DNA of 64,000 bases from Macrotrachela quadricornifera (lineage: Eukaryota > Rotifera > Eurotatoria > Philodinida > Philodinidae): the NCBI GenBank assembly GCA_022393335.1, contig JAJEKB010020892.1, positions 48,481 to 112,480 of the forward strand, read 5' to 3'. How positions within the stretch are numbered: the stretch's first letter is position 1; every line of letters begins with the position of its first letter. Below, piece after piece: positions 1-12,231 of the stretch. Under the pieces are notes generated by a model. That model saw nothing but the letters and a program-made list of their open reading frames with translations. It did not search any database and had not been told where the DNA came from. The translations under genes were made by a program, and so were the position numbers.

Positions 1-1451
1 AGATAAACGCTAGTACTTTCACAAAAAATCTGAACAGTATCAACCATGGAAGTTGATAAAGCCCGATTCATTAGTCATCAGTCAATCCACGAAGGAACAT
101 TTCCAAGTATCGGAGCGCTTTTGAATAGGAACTTTATGTATCTTGTAGATCTTAGTAAGCTACACTTACCATGAGAATAGTTCGTGCCCATGACTTGTCT
201 TGAGAAAAATATCGAGGTTTTAGTGAGTTTTCCCTATAGAACCCTGAACCTCGTAGCAAAGCCATAGTTGTGAATTTCGACCTGAAACTTTGTCCACATA
301 AACACCTGGAAAGCACTATGAATATATTGATAATTACTACTTTTTTAATATTTTCTATACAACTAAAAAAGTAAGTCATTATTTCATTACTATTGGTGAC
401 TATAAAGAAAACTTATTTAAAGTATTTGTTGATAGTTTATGATAAGGATTGAGAAATGATTCAGATTGCTATTATACAATAACTAGTGAGATTTTTGGAA
501 AAAGTTATAACCGTACAGGTCATGTTATTAACAGTTCGAACAGAATGTAGTATATTGCTTGAAGAATAAAAAAAAGTGTTGTACTAATGAATATGTCAAA
601 TAAATGTATATGTCCTGTGTTCGCTATATTTTTGTTCCTCTTCTGAAATTGTCTAGAAGCAAAACAAATGATAAATTAACATAGGTAAATCCACTAGGGT
701 AGCAATCATTGTCAATCACAAAGACTAATAATTATTGAAGAAAAAGAAAAAAATTGGCTGGCAATTATTCGAGTTATGAATACTAACAAAATGGTAGTTA
801 CGCACAAAGCAACAAATGATTTACTTCACATTTACATATAATATTTGGTGGCATGCTGACTGTTGAATCAAACAGAAAATGATTCTCCAATGACAGTATT
901 CGTGTAGAGCATAATTGATAACCTCGATCTGTATAATTCTTTCTTTACCTTAAAATGAAAATAGATTACCATATGCTCACTCAACTTCCTTTGCTTCAAT
1001 TGCAAACTGATGACGAATGCAATGTATCTCTCATTGAAGGTGCTTCTCTTGTTGGATGTTATTTTTTCTTTATTACATTATATCACAACAACCTAAAAAG
1101 AATAATACAGTACATAAGCTATATGAATCATGAATCATGCAATAAACATAGTCAATATCAATCCTTCTATCATAAAACACAATATTTAAATAATAAAATC
1201 CATTTCGAGTTTAATTCATCTAGAAATAACTGTTGCTCGGTTAACTAATAAAACATAAAAATCTCTTTTTGAATGCTTAGGATTTCGTCAATTTGCATTA
1301 GCGGTTTAGTAAGATGCAATACCCTTTCATATAACCTACCACACTTATGTGCCGTAAAAGTACAGGACGTGCGTTGTTTCAACCTTGAGCAACATGGGGT
1401 ATAAAAGCACCAACAAACTGAGGAAAGAAAAAAATCACAAGTTTTCTTCCA
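1..1451. other. intergenic, no recognisable gene
   Basis: AT-rich sequence with only short open frames that have no recognisable motif. The longest (955-1248, plus) is low in information and looks fortuitous. I see no RNA gene or clear repeat. Confidence 0.6.
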
Positions 1452-2505
1452 ATGATGTCGTTTCTAAATACTTTACTTGGATTTTTGAAAAAATTGGCCA
1501 TATTTACTTTGATTGTGGCTATTGCTATTCCTTTGCGATATGGTTCAACAGAACCAAAATATCTTTTTCTTCGTGTACTACACTCAATATTTTCATTGAA
1601 ACACACCCTGATACCAAATCGAGCCCGACCAACGCTTAGTGCCAATTATCGAGCTTTTGAACATGATGGCCATTTTTTCAAACAGAAGATCAATGTTGTT
1701 TGATAATAACAAATACATGAGAAAATAGCCTGTGTGCAAATATTTTGAGATTAATTGATGTAAGGCAGTATCTAAGAGATTGTTTTATGCTTCAATAGGC
1801 TATAGTGGATATGTATGTCGTCTGTCTGAATTTTTTAATGTAACTATACTTCATTTGGAATATTGACTTTGTTCTCAACATCCATTACCAGCAGCCGTCG
1901 ATGATACAGTTGCGATATATCGTACTCTGTTTCATCAAAATATCTCGTCAGCTCAACTGATGGTTATGAGTGAGTCGGCTGGCGGTGGTCTTGCTCTGTT
2001 AACTGTTCAAACTCTAATCTCTCATCACTTACCTATTCCACGTGGTGTTATCGTTCTATCGCCGTTCACTGATCTTTCAATGTCTGGTGAGAGTTATATA
2101 CGCAATGATTTTACTGATTTTTCACCTCGATTCGATAAGAATTGGTTTAAAGCACAGTTATTGGGTCCTAATCATGCTCAATTATCTGCTGAAGATCCTC
2201 GATTTAGTCCTTTGTTTGGTTCATTCGAGGGATTTCCACCAATGTATATCAATGTAGGTACGGCAGAAATTATGGAAGATGATTCATGACGAGTATGGCA
2301 AAAAGCTAAAGAAGCAGGTGTTAATGTGACATTTGAAGAAGGTTTACATATGATACATATATATCCTGTGTTTTTTCTTTATTATCCTGAAGCACGAAAT
2401 ACACTTGATAATATTAATAAATGGACTCAAACGATCATATATATATTTTACATATCTTCGACTTTGATTAACAGTAGTATGATGTATTCTCGTCTTTTCT
2501 GTTAA
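1452..2505 (+). pseudogene. broken HSL-type alpha/beta-hydrolase (esterase/deacetylase)
   Basis: The first 84 codons start with an ATG and a hydrophobic N-terminal anchor, as in membrane-anchored arylacetamide-deacetylase-like esterases. From about 1801 a second block in the frame of 1960-2289 carries family landmarks: HPLPAAVDD after the usual DYRLAPE position, the nucleophile elbow MSESAGGG (usual GDSAGG, so the first Gly is replaced), the Asp region EIMEDD and the His region GLHMIH. The oxyanion HGGG block between 1703 and 1800 is missing. Two in-frame TGA stops interrupt the frame, one at the Arg position of DYRLAPE (about 1885) and one at 2287-2289. Both fit CGA-to-TGA transitions. The remaining frame runs to a TAA at 2503-2505. 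Family assignment is from motifs; loss of function is clear. Confidence 0.8.
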
Positions 2506-4329
2506 ATATTGATGACTACTAGTTTTTCTCTTCTGAACTTAAAACAAAAATTTATCGATTATTCGTTAAGAAAATACATGAAGTAATTGCCATGTCGACC
2601 ATATACGGTACAATTTATGCAAGTCTTCGTTCAAAGATAAAAACAAGACATGAGAAAAATGAAGATGTCATATTATATAGTGTATATCCATGGAAAAAAA
2701 TAGTTACAGTCTATATTACAAATGTATCATCACTGTAAAAGTTGATTCTTTTAACACTAATTACATAGTCTGAAAGCTCGTACCTCATCACCAGATTCCT
2801 CCCAACTTTGGCTTGATTTTTATACTGCCACGAAAATTAATTTTTTAAATTTCTTATGACTAGAAAAATACTTTTTAAAAAATAATTGGAGTACAACGAA
2901 AAGTTCATAATCGACCAGTGCAAAACAAAAAGGTAGACACAAAGACAACAGCACTTGCTGCTTTAAGAGTATCAAGAAGGAAAATAAACTTCTCTTCGCT
3001 AATTGTAAATGGCGGAACAACGAATAGATGATTTCCGAGAATACTATCGTAGATGTTCTTCGAGTAAGGAACGATGATAATCGAAAAGTAAAAAACTTCA
3101 TAAGCAAAATTTGAAGTAAATAAATACTTACATCCACAATCTATGTACTCTTAAAAAATTGAATTTAAAATGTGAAGAACGACAACTTTATTTCATAATC
3201 AAACACGAATGCAAACAAAAAAAGAATATAAATCTATCATCGAAAAAGCACGTAGGAACGAAACAATATATGTCTGTTGCTTCCCACGTCTTCTCTCATG
3301 CGTGTATCATATTCCAACACATCCTTTCCTATTGAAAATCAGAGATGAACAACAATAAATGCGAGAGGAGTATGAATGAAATCAGATGAACATGAGAGAG
3401 AAAAGGATGTACCATAACTAATGGTCATGACAATTCGCAATCTATGTACAATAGAGTTTAATCATAGATGGTATTGAACATACCGAGTTATATTATGCCA
3501 CTATGTTGAACAACATGAGTTTTTGAAAAGAATTCTTTCCTGTTTTGGTGGCATTGGGAGAAGTACTGTTTTTGTGTTTTTTTATTTTTCGCTACTTATA
3601 AGTTTAAAACTTCTGTAAAAACATTTGTAGACAAATACTTATCGATGAAAATTCTACAAATGAGTGGAAACTAAAAGCTTAAGTTAAAAATAGATCAATT
3701 CCAAAGAAGAATGAGATGATGAGAAAAAGAAAGAAAAAGAACATCGTTAATTATTAAAAATGCTTTCAATGCAAGAAGAAAACCGATGCAACGAGTTTCA
3801 TCATTTGGAAAATATCAGCATCTAATATAAGTTCTTTTCTGTATGTGAATATTATAAATTGAAGCATTATACTTGTTTTCAAATTTGATATTTTTTCTCA
3901 TATTAGACTAGTTTGTTGTTTTTGAAGATGGAGAAATAGTGCTAATGTGACATTGCCGACGCAAGGAAACAAAGTCATGTAACATATGATTGCAGAAAAA
4001 TGTACAAAATTGTTTCTAGTCCAAGATAAACAAAGTGAGATATAAATGATAGCTTGTAGACGAATATTATTTTGTAGTGTTTTGCAAGAAATGCAGAGAC
4101 ATCATCACTTCACATTCGATTATTATCATTCACCCTTTCACCACGATTCGATTTTTCAAGAAAAATAACTACAATATATCAATTTTCATGGATTCTCATG
4201 TTCGATAAATGTACTTATTGATATTTTCGATGTATGGGAGGTATGCCTATAAATGCATATATAAATACACACATCATTCTAGTTCAGATAATGAAAACCA
4301 ACAACACTCACATTTTTCAAAATTTGCAA
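2506..4329. other. intergenic, no recognisable gene
   Basis: No gene could be supported. A minus-strand stretch around 2840-3125 is open and hydrophobic in two frames but matches no family I recognise, and neither frame has splice signals. Confidence 0.5.
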
Positions 4330-5560
4330 TTTAGATGCTATTTGAAGAAACGGATGCAGAATGATGTGAGCGGCTTGGATGATGAGTTGGATTCAGAAGT
4401 CTGGGGAGAAATAGAATCAGAATCGGATACTGAATTCTCGGAGGATTATGAAATGATGAAAGAAATACTAGCAAATTCGAAAGATAGTACGATAAATCCT
4501 ATTGATTGCTACCGACATATCATCACTAATGAGATTATTAGTTTCATGGTTCGTGAAACCAATTGATATGTAGAATAACATGTACAAAGACAGAAGCTTA
4601 TCAAACGATTGAAAACTCTTCAATAGAAAACAAGCACTAATGAAGAAATGCTTAAATTTTTGGGCATTATTATTGAATTAGAATATTATTGAAACAAAAG
4701 CAAGCTCTTTAGTTCCGAAATCGTTCAAAATAAGATGTCGAGAGATCGATTTGAATTACTTCTAAAATTCCATCATTTTTCGTTAAGTCAATTTATGTTC
4801 CTGGTTGACTTGTGTCTATTGACGAAACAATGGTACCATGAAAAGGAAGACTTTCATTCAAACAGTATATTCCTGGAAAAGCGCAGAAATATGGAGTCAA
4901 GATATATAAGCTGGCAGCTACTAATGGATACACCTGGAATTTTATGGTTTATGCTGGCAAACAGGATCCAACGGCTGGCTTTGGGCATGCTCAAACTATC
5001 GTAATCGATATAATAGATGATCTTTTTGGAATGTCATCGAACTGTAGTACTTGATAACTTCCTTGCAAATATGGCTTTAGCAAAAAGTTTATTATGGAAT
5101 GGTACCTATCTGGCTGGGTCAGGATATGAAGTAGTTCAGAAAAAGCTCAAGCGTGGTGAAGTGTATGGACGCCAGAGTAATAATAGTATAAAACTAGTCA
5201 AGCGGAAAGATGTAAGATATGTTTTGATGATATCCATAAAGTCATCGCATTCAATCACATTAGTGAAGACCGGAAAAACCAATAAATCAAATGAACACAT
5301 CATGAAGTCACAAGTTATCGTCGATTACAATAAAGAAAAACATAAGCCATATGGCAATACTACAGTTTCTTGAAAGTCTTGTGCGATCGTTACTTCTTGA
5401 TGTGCTATACGAGAATCTAAAACCTGGTTCGAGAGACCGTTCAACAAGCCAAACGGAACGCAAGCTTGAAGAAATGGAAGGATCTGCACGTAATGTCGTT
5501 TTAATGAAAAGCACCCCTCGAAATAATAAAACAGATCAACCAGTGGTAAAGATGGAGTAA
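4330..5560 (+). pseudogene. decayed piggyBac-type transposase
   Basis: Scattered frames line up in the order of a piggyBac (DDE_Tnp_1_7) transposase. First comes an acidic N-terminal segment (4360-4470). Then NEEMLKFLGIIIELEYY (about 4639-4690) and MSRDRFELLLKFHHFS (4735-4800), the family's RF..LL.F.HF signature. After a frame change at about 4875 comes KYGVKIYKLAATNGYTWNF with VYAGKQDP. Back in another frame is VVLDNFLANMALAKSLL (5044-5095), the DNF-Y-T-S metal-ligand region in which the usual tyrosine is lost. Last are a VRYVLMIS block and a VIVDYNKEK block (to about 5337). At least three frame changes and several stops make it non-functional. No convincing TTAA-flanked termini were found. 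The tail frame 5351-5560 lacks the Cys-rich C-terminal domain. Confidence 0.8.
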
Positions 5561-7354
5561 CCCTATGTATCTCTTGTTATTTAAAAAAAATTAAATTTTC
5601 ATCATTTTTCTAGTTAAAATATACCGTGAGCCATCGATGGTTTACATCGCTATGAGAGGATTGAATCTTGTTTCCTGTGCTTTTATAACTACCGGTCGAA
5701 GCCAAATTTTGAGAAATGACTCGCAGATATCCATTCGTCAGAATCTTACGGTCTCAACAAAATTTTTTCCCGTTTGAAATGATGCTTTGTTGCAGAGAAT
5801 AAGTGACTGACTTGAATCGTGACTCATGCATTGAGAAGAAGAAGAAGAAAAGAAAGAAGAATTTGTTATGGAAACGAAGCGAGTGAAAAGCAATAATGTA
5901 GCTATCAATTGCACTTTGTGCTGCCAACGACCTTAATAAAGAATAGCTGAAAGTTTTCTTATATGGTAATAGTTAATTCAAATTCACTATCTGTTGCTAA
6001 TCAGCTGAGCCGATTTATCTGAATCCAATTGAAACTTGTTGTGATTTCTCCTATGCGAGTCCAAGTTTAGAAATAGAAGATGTCGTGTAGAGACATATTC
6101 AGATGCTTTTCAGGCTCTACAGTCAGTCACCTTTTCTATTCGAAATCGATTGAAGCGAAGATCTAGTCGTTTATTTTCGTTCGAAGGCGCGTATAATTAA
6201 AGTAATAATAAATAAAGGATCTGAAATTAAACTCGATGCTCCATCGTCAAATGAGTAATATTTCTCTAGATATTTTTCCTTTCTTTTCTTTTTCTTTACT
6301 TATTAATCTATTGAAATACCTTGCAATACAGAATGCTCTGTTGAGTGTTTAAATCTTAATAAAGAGCACAAAATGCGTCGACAATATGAACTTTGCATTT
6401 ATTATTATTTCCAAACACAATATACACACACAATTAAGGTCATTATGAGATAAGATGATTTGGTGAAAAACAAATGTTGAAACTAGCAGACTGAATATAT
6501 CTTTTTATTGAGAGTTAGATCGGTTTATTTTTCAATTCAATTGAATTACCTCCTTGACTAAGATTGAAAGATTAGGCATCACTCTTTTCTTTATTTTCTA
6601 CCAATTCACTGAAAATGCATGAGAAAAAAAAGTATACCATATGAATACCATCGTACATTATCAAATATTCATTTGAAAAGAAAAAAAGTCTAACAAAAAT
6701 TTATTGACGCATTACATCTGCGTCACTCATTCTTGTAATTAAACTTAGAATGAAAGTTTTTCTCATATAGTTGTTTTATTACGCAGAAATTCTTCCACAT
6801 ATTCATATAGAAAGTATTTTATCTGAGAGCTTTTATGTGGCAAATATCTAACAAAATATTTGTACATAATATTTTCCATGTGTTTGATCATAAGAAATGA
6901 TGACAACTTCCATATTTTGTACGAGACTTTTGTGTCGCATGTTCATATAAAAGATTTAGTTCTCTATGAAAATAGTCATTTTGATTTTGAAGTGAACATT
7001 TTTAATTAAAACAATCCATTTGTGCAATGCTCTGTTTGAAATAAAGTAAGAAAAATGATTAAATCATCGAGGTACCGTAAATTATAGCTTTCACTGAAAA
7101 TGAAGCATAGACTCATGAATAACTGTTTCCTCGTTGGAATGTAGAGAGAGAATACATAAAGTGTTTTTAATTTTATTAAAGACTTCTCTGCTTGAAAAAA
7201 GATCGTATATTTTCAGATGTTTTTTTTTTCTGTAATATTCAATTTTATTTCATAAAAAGACAGTTAATAATTCTATTAAATCTAAACCAGATGTCAACAT
7301 TCTTTTTTATAATAATTTTAGTTATAATCCAGATTTGACTTTAATAAATCAGCA
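5561..7354. other. intergenic, upstream region of the glutamate receptor
   Basis: No open frame with recognisable content. A pyrimidine-rich stretch ending in an AG at about 7321 (taataattttag) lies about 34 bases before the receptor ATG. It could be a splice acceptor for a 5' UTR exon or a spliced leader. This is only a sequence-level suggestion. Confidence 0.45.
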
Positions 7355-9937
7355 ATGTTATACATGATCAACTTTCGATGGTTATTTTTGCACTTTTTAT
7401 TGTGGCAACTTCATTTAAAGTGTGCAGAGACAGCTTGGCCATCATCAAACGATTCAACTATACAACTATTAGGCCTTTTCCCAGATGCATCAAACACATC
7501 CACACCAACCACACTTTCTGTTCATTCTCGAGCTATGTTCAAAGCAGCAATACTTCTTTCCCAACAATACAATATCACAATAAATGGAAAATTCATTGGA
7601 TGGAAAATAGTACAAACTGCTGGTAATATAATGGGTGGTCTTAGTAGTGCTTGTCGAGAAATATCTAATTCAAATATTGTTGGTATTGTGGGTCCTGCAT
7701 ACTCAAGAGAAGCAGAGATTATTGCTGAATTTGGTGAAAGTATCAATATTCCTGTGATATCTTATGCTGCCACTAGTCCCGATTTATCGGACCGGAATAC
7801 ATATTCTACTTTTTATCGAACCGTTTCATCCGACAAGGCAGCTGCATTAGCAATGGTAAACCTATTTATTCGATATAATTGGACATCATGTATAGTTATC
7901 TATCAAAATGATGCTTTTGGATCTGGTGGTGCGAAAGTAATTAATGAAGCTTTTGATGATAATGATCTCAAAGTCAGTGAAATGATTATTTTCGATATTG
8001 TTTCATTAAGTGTTCGAGGTGATTTACAGACTACTTTACTTACTAGTACATCACGAGTTGTTATAGTATGGGCTGATGTCGATTATACAAATTTAATAAT
8101 ACAAACTGCACTGAACGCTGATGTGCTTGGTCCACGGTTTTTATGGATATTAAGTAATAGTATTGCATTTTCTTCTTTTAATCTGACATTACAGGAAAAA
8201 TTAATTGGAATATTGACTGTTGAACCCGTAACAGGAAGTGTGGTGAATGCACCTATAAATACGATATTGCGAAATGCAGCCTATAATATCTGGCAACAAT
8301 ATGAATCTGAATCATTGCCTGAAATAACACAGGTAGCTAATTATGCACTTTTTGCATTTGATGCAACGTGGTCATTTATCCAAGCATTACTACAATATTG
8401 TTCCACGATTTCAAATAATTCTTTGTCATGTATCTCAATTACTGATTCTGCATTTTGTTTTAATCGTTATTTAATTAATGGAGATGAATTTATCAATACT
8501 CTAAGTATGACTGCATTTCTCGGTGTATCTGGTCTTGTACAATTTTCTACTAATGTTACAGATCGAAAATATGGTAATTATTATGTGGCAAAAAACGTTC
8601 AATATGTTACTGATGGGATAGAAGCTATTCCAGTATTAGTATGGTCTGATTCTAATAGATGGGAAAAATATACATACTCGAGTGTTATTTTATGGCCTGG
8701 AAATACATTGACCTCTCCGACTGGTTATCCATCAATATCAAATGTTAAGTTAAAAGTTGCTGTTTTTGAAGTACATCCATTTACAATGACACAAGATATT
8801 GTCGATAATTCTGGACAAAGTTATAGAAAATTAATTGGTTTTATTCCAGATCTTATTGATCTTTTAGTCAGTAGGATGAAATTTATTCCACAGATTACAG
8901 TGATATCAGCAAATAATTCTTATAATAGTTTAATTGATGCAGTAGCTAATGGTATATTTGATATAGTTGTAGCAGATGTAACAGTAACATCAGCACGAAG
9001 CGAAAGAGTCAGTTTTACAAGTTCAATATTTGATAATTCATTACGTGTTATTACTCGAAAAAGACTTGCAGAAAATACGGATTTGATGGCATTTTTAAAA
9101 CCGCTATCACTGACACTTTGGGTAGTTCTCTTAGCAGCTGCTATTTGTACCGGTTTTTTAATCTGTTTATTTGAACGACAAGACAATGAAGCGTTACAAG
9201 ATAGATCAATTATTGGTTCAATTGCAATGAGCATTTGGTATTCTTTTGGTAATGTAGTCGGATATGGTGTAGATTTTGACGTAAGAACGGCTGCTGGACG
9301 TTTAGTGACGGTCAGTTTATATATGTTAAGTTTGGTTATAGTAGCAACATATACGGCAAATTTAGCATCTGATTTAACGGCTTTAAAAACAAAAGATATT
9401 ATTTCAGGAGTTGATGATATTAAAAATGGAAAATTATCATATAGTCGTGTTGGTATTGTTGTTAATTCATCAATTGAAGATTATTATTTACGAGAAATAT
9501 CTGAAGGAATTCGAAATTTTCATCAATTAAAAACGGAACAGGATATATATACTAGTTTATTAAATAATATCATTGATGCGGCTATTATGGATGTTGGTGT
9601 TTTAGAATATGCAACGTCGAGTATTTATTGTAATTTAACTTTAGTTGGTACAGGTTTTGATCAAAGTATATTTGGTATTGTTATGCCTAAACAATGGTTA
9701 TACGAAGAAGATTTAAATTTTAATATATTATCATTACGAGAATCAGGTGAACTTGATAATTTAAGAAAAAAATGGTTTCAAGGTAGTGTTTGTTCTAATT
9801 CACCTGATGTATCTACTAGTATAGGTATTGAATCAACAAGTGGTTTATTTATCATATTTACAATTATTTTGATTCTATCATTATTATTATATATATGGGA
9901 AAAACAGCTTTACAGAAATATTATGTTTGTACATTAG
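7355..9937 (+). CDS. ionotropic glutamate receptor with GYG pore motif
   Basis: Single uninterrupted frame of 860 residues. Order: signal peptide (about 1-24); amino-terminal periplasmic-binding-like domain (about 35-400) with the IVGIVGPAYS motif; ligand-binding half S1 (about 463-585) ending in VTVTSARSERV, where R548 is the expected alpha-carboxylate-binding arginine; M1 (about 588-607); re-entrant pore loop (about 625-642); M3 (about 650-670) with TYTANLASDLTA, matching the iGluR SYTANLAAFLT gating motif; S2 (about 676-815) with an acidic residue in IMDVGVLEY; M4 (about 828-847); very short tail. The pore reads NVVGYGVDFD, with G636-Y637-G638 as in potassium channel filters rather than the Q/R/N site of vertebrate AMPA/NMDA receptors. 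Adineta vaga AvGluR1 is a described rotifer receptor with a K+ signature. This one keeps GYG, has V instead of T before it, and V instead of D after it. Likely a plasma-membrane, ligand-gated, possibly K+-permeable channel. Agonist not predictable. Confidence 0.95.
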   Translation: MLYMINFRWLFLHFLLWQLHLKCAETAWPSSNDSTIQLLGLFPDASNTSTPTTLSVHSRAMFKAAILLSQQYNITINGKFIGWKIVQTAGNIMGGLSSACREISNSNIVGIVGPAYSREAEIIAEFGESINIPVISYAATSPDLSDRNTYSTFYRTVSSDKAAALAMVNLFIRYNWTSCIVIYQNDAFGSGGAKVINEAFDDNDLKVSEMIIFDIVSLSVRGDLQTTLLTSTSRVVIVWADVDYTNLIIQTALNADVLGPRFLWILSNSIAFSSFNLTLQEKLIGILTVEPVTGSVVNAPINTILRNAAYNIWQQYESESLPEITQVANYALFAFDATWSFIQALLQYCSTISNNSLSCISITDSAFCFNRYLINGDEFINTLSMTAFLGVSGLVQFSTNVTDRKYGNYYVAKNVQYVTDGIEAIPVLVWSDSNRWEKYTYSSVILWPGNTLTSPTGYPSISNVKLKVAVFEVHPFTMTQDIVDNSGQSYRKLIGFIPDLIDLLVSRMKFIPQITVISANNSYNSLIDAVANGIFDIVVADVTVTSARSERVSFTSSIFDNSLRVITRKRLAENTDLMAFLKPLSLTLWVVLLAAAICTGFLICLFERQDNEALQDRSIIGSIAMSIWYSFGNVVGYGVDFDVRTAAGRLVTVSLYMLSLVIVATYTANLASDLTALKTKDIISGVDDIKNGKLSYSRVGIVVNSSIEDYYLREISEGIRNFHQLKTEQDIYTSLLNNIIDAAIMDVGVLEYATSSIYCNLTLVGTGFDQSIFGIVMPKQWLYEEDLNFNILSLRESGELDNLRKKWFQGSVCSNSPDVSTSIGIESTSGLFIIFTIILILSLLLYIWEKQLYRNIMFVH

Positions 9938-11082
9938 CATTTCGCATCATTGAATATATTTAGATATTTTTTTGTTATTCTTCTTTTTGTCAAAAGGAAC
10001 TGTTCTTTGAACCACTTGTAGTATGGGTGTAAGTGTATGAGTACATTAATCATAATAAATAATAATTATTTTCTGCATAAAGTCAAATGCTAAACATTAA
10101 GTTTAATTATCCACAGATATCAATACAAAATGAATCTAATTAGAATAGTATGAATTCCAAGCTGCTTACAACGCGTTTTGTTCCTTCTTAAGAGACTTGG
10201 CAGATAAATTTGGAATTTGTATATTGATCTTAATTTGTCAGATCAAATCAAACACAATAGTTTAAAGAAAGTCATATAACATTTAACTGACCTATTTTAC
10301 GATATGTTGAGAATTAAAAATAGACTTTGATCAATCATATTTGAACAAAGGTGCTTTCTGCTACTATCTGGATGAAACATGAATATATTTGGATCATAAA
10401 TCAAGCCCACCTCCTCATGGTGTTTTCTCGGTAATGCTTACGAGCCTCTACACGCTTCCCTCGACTTACACAATACACGATAATCATACTTCGCTCACAA
10501 TCGAAAAAATCGTGCAGTTTGTACGGGATATAAATAGTATTTCATTATTATTGAAAATAGATTATTAAGTGATAGGTATCAGTATGATTGATCCATCAGA
10601 AACAAAACTTATGTCTATTTCAGAGATAAGTGGTCGTGCGCATTTTTTTGATTAACTTTTGATAGGAATAAGATAGAGATCTGCAGTTTTCACCGATGGA
10701 AAGAGGAGACGAAGAAGCATCAAACCATATATGGTAAGATTGTTTAATCGCTTTCCTAGAGATTAATTTATCCATTTGGAAAAGTGCATTAGAACCGCCT
10801 GACAAAGATCTATAAAACTATATCAAAATTCTATCCTTAGTCACTAACAGTAAGATATTCAAGCCATCGAAGCACAATTTATCACCTGATGTTTTATAGC
10901 AAAATAATCGAAAAATGAAAGTTTTTGTAATATTTTCATGATAAAAACCGAGAGAACAAAAGCATAAAAAGATTTTTAACTGTAAATATTAGTTGTAGCC
11001 CTAGGAAAAACTAAATTCTTTTTGATTTCATATTCTTTTGACACGACGGAAATATTGTTTAGTAGACGTCCTTCTTTTGTAC
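9938..11082. other. intergenic, no recognisable gene
   Basis: AT-rich spacer after the receptor. No coding signal or clear repeat seen. Confidence 0.5.
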
Positions 11083-11215
11083 AGGGTATTCCATAAGTAA
11101 CACCCCGATAAGAAATTTAAATATCTCCATTAGAAGTCGGCCCAACGAGCTGACATTTTTACCAGTGATAAAGGCTTACTTAAAGTTTTTTTTCCATACA
11201 AGGACCATGCACAAA
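11083..11215 (+). repeat. dispersed repeat, copy 1 (partner at 14147-14280)
   Basis: The stretch from gtacagggtattccataag through the block ttttaccagtgataaaggc is repeated in the same order and orientation at 14147-14280, at roughly 70% identity by eye. It resembles the end of an old DNA transposon but carries no coding capacity here, so the family is not assigned. Confidence 0.55.
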
Positions 11216-11290
11216 TCATTGTTTTATGTATTAAGACTAACATATTTTACAAGACTTCTTTTCCAGATAATAACATGAGAAATCAACGAA

Positions 11291-11330
11291 AGTGAGCTTC
11301 ACAGGTAAACTCCATTTTGAGAGCTCACTT
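11291..11330 (+). repeat. 40-bp palindromic repeat, copy 1
   Basis: Short inverted repeat agtgagct...agctcactt around a conserved centre (ggtaaactcc). Related copies lie at 20109-20148, 21362-21392 and 63135-63176. About 30 bases of similar sequence follow this copy and the one at 20109, so it belongs to a larger dispersed repeat. Confidence 0.65.
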
Positions 11331-11647
11331 TTCCATCTATGATTTACCATGAAATTTCGGTTCATGTTTTTTGATATGTACTAGAAACATTTCGTACATA
11401 GTAACTGTCCTTAGAGGAGTACTTACTACCAGGAAGCATCATTCCGAAAAGAGAAGACACTTGTTCTGTTGTCGGAAAAGTATTCTCGCTTGGTAAGTGT
11501 TATTGTTCTTCTTTAGAAAACAGTTTCTGCACGATGGTTATTTTGCAAGTATTATAATAAGGAGTCTATTTTGATCCTTCACTACTACACTAGGAGGTAC
11601 TGTTAGGACCTCAGCTACTATACTAGGTGGTACCCTGAGGTCCTGAA

Positions 11648-12231
11648 CCACTCTCTTCTCGACAAAAAAAGTTCCTTTCTCTATGACATTTTTGCACCAC
11701 TTAATACATTTTCTTTTAAAAACAAAATATACCAAAAGACGCAGCGTGTAAAGATCTACAATTTACATAGGACAGCTTTTCCGACAATTGCACTTTTTTG
11801 CTTTCAAAATCGGTGAAATTTAGAAAGATTAAATTTTGACTATGTGAAAACGATAGTTTTTCGGTAAAAAATGAATTCGTTTTTTCTTATTTCATCTTCT
11901 TATAATTGTCTTTTTGTAAATTGTTGAGCTTTTCAAGCCGCACCTTTTGGTATATTTTGTTTATTTTTTAATAAAACATATCAGGTGGTAAATAAGAAAA
12001 AACATTCGTCGTGTGCTAAAAAAAGACTTTTTCGCAGCGTTGGAGTTTAGTCGCTCAAAATTTTGTCAATTTCGAAAGCAAAAAGTACAACTGTAATAAA
12101 TGTTGTTCGGTGTCAATTGTAGAGCTTTTCATGCTGCATCTTTTGGTATATTTTCTTTTTAAAACAAAATGTGTGAAGTGGTGCAAAAATGCCATAGAAA
12201 AAGGAACTTTTTTTTGTCCAGGAGAGAGTGG
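11648..12231. mobile_element. foldback element with ~120-bp inverted arms
   Basis: The left arm (11648-11765) is the imperfect reverse complement of the right arm (12108-12231). The outer ends read accactctc...gagagtgg. Both arms contain the block gcatcttttggtatatttt or its complement. A further partial copy of this block sits in the loop at about 11925-11960. No transposase is present, so it is a non-autonomous MITE-like foldback. The same arm-tip block recurs in the foldbacks at 33969-34963 and 53050-53265. Confidence 0.75.

Noticed and set aside
2820..3137. Hydrophobic minus-strand frame resembling a membrane protein fragment
   Set aside because: No family motif, open in more than one frame, and no splice context. 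AT-rich sequence often gives such frames.
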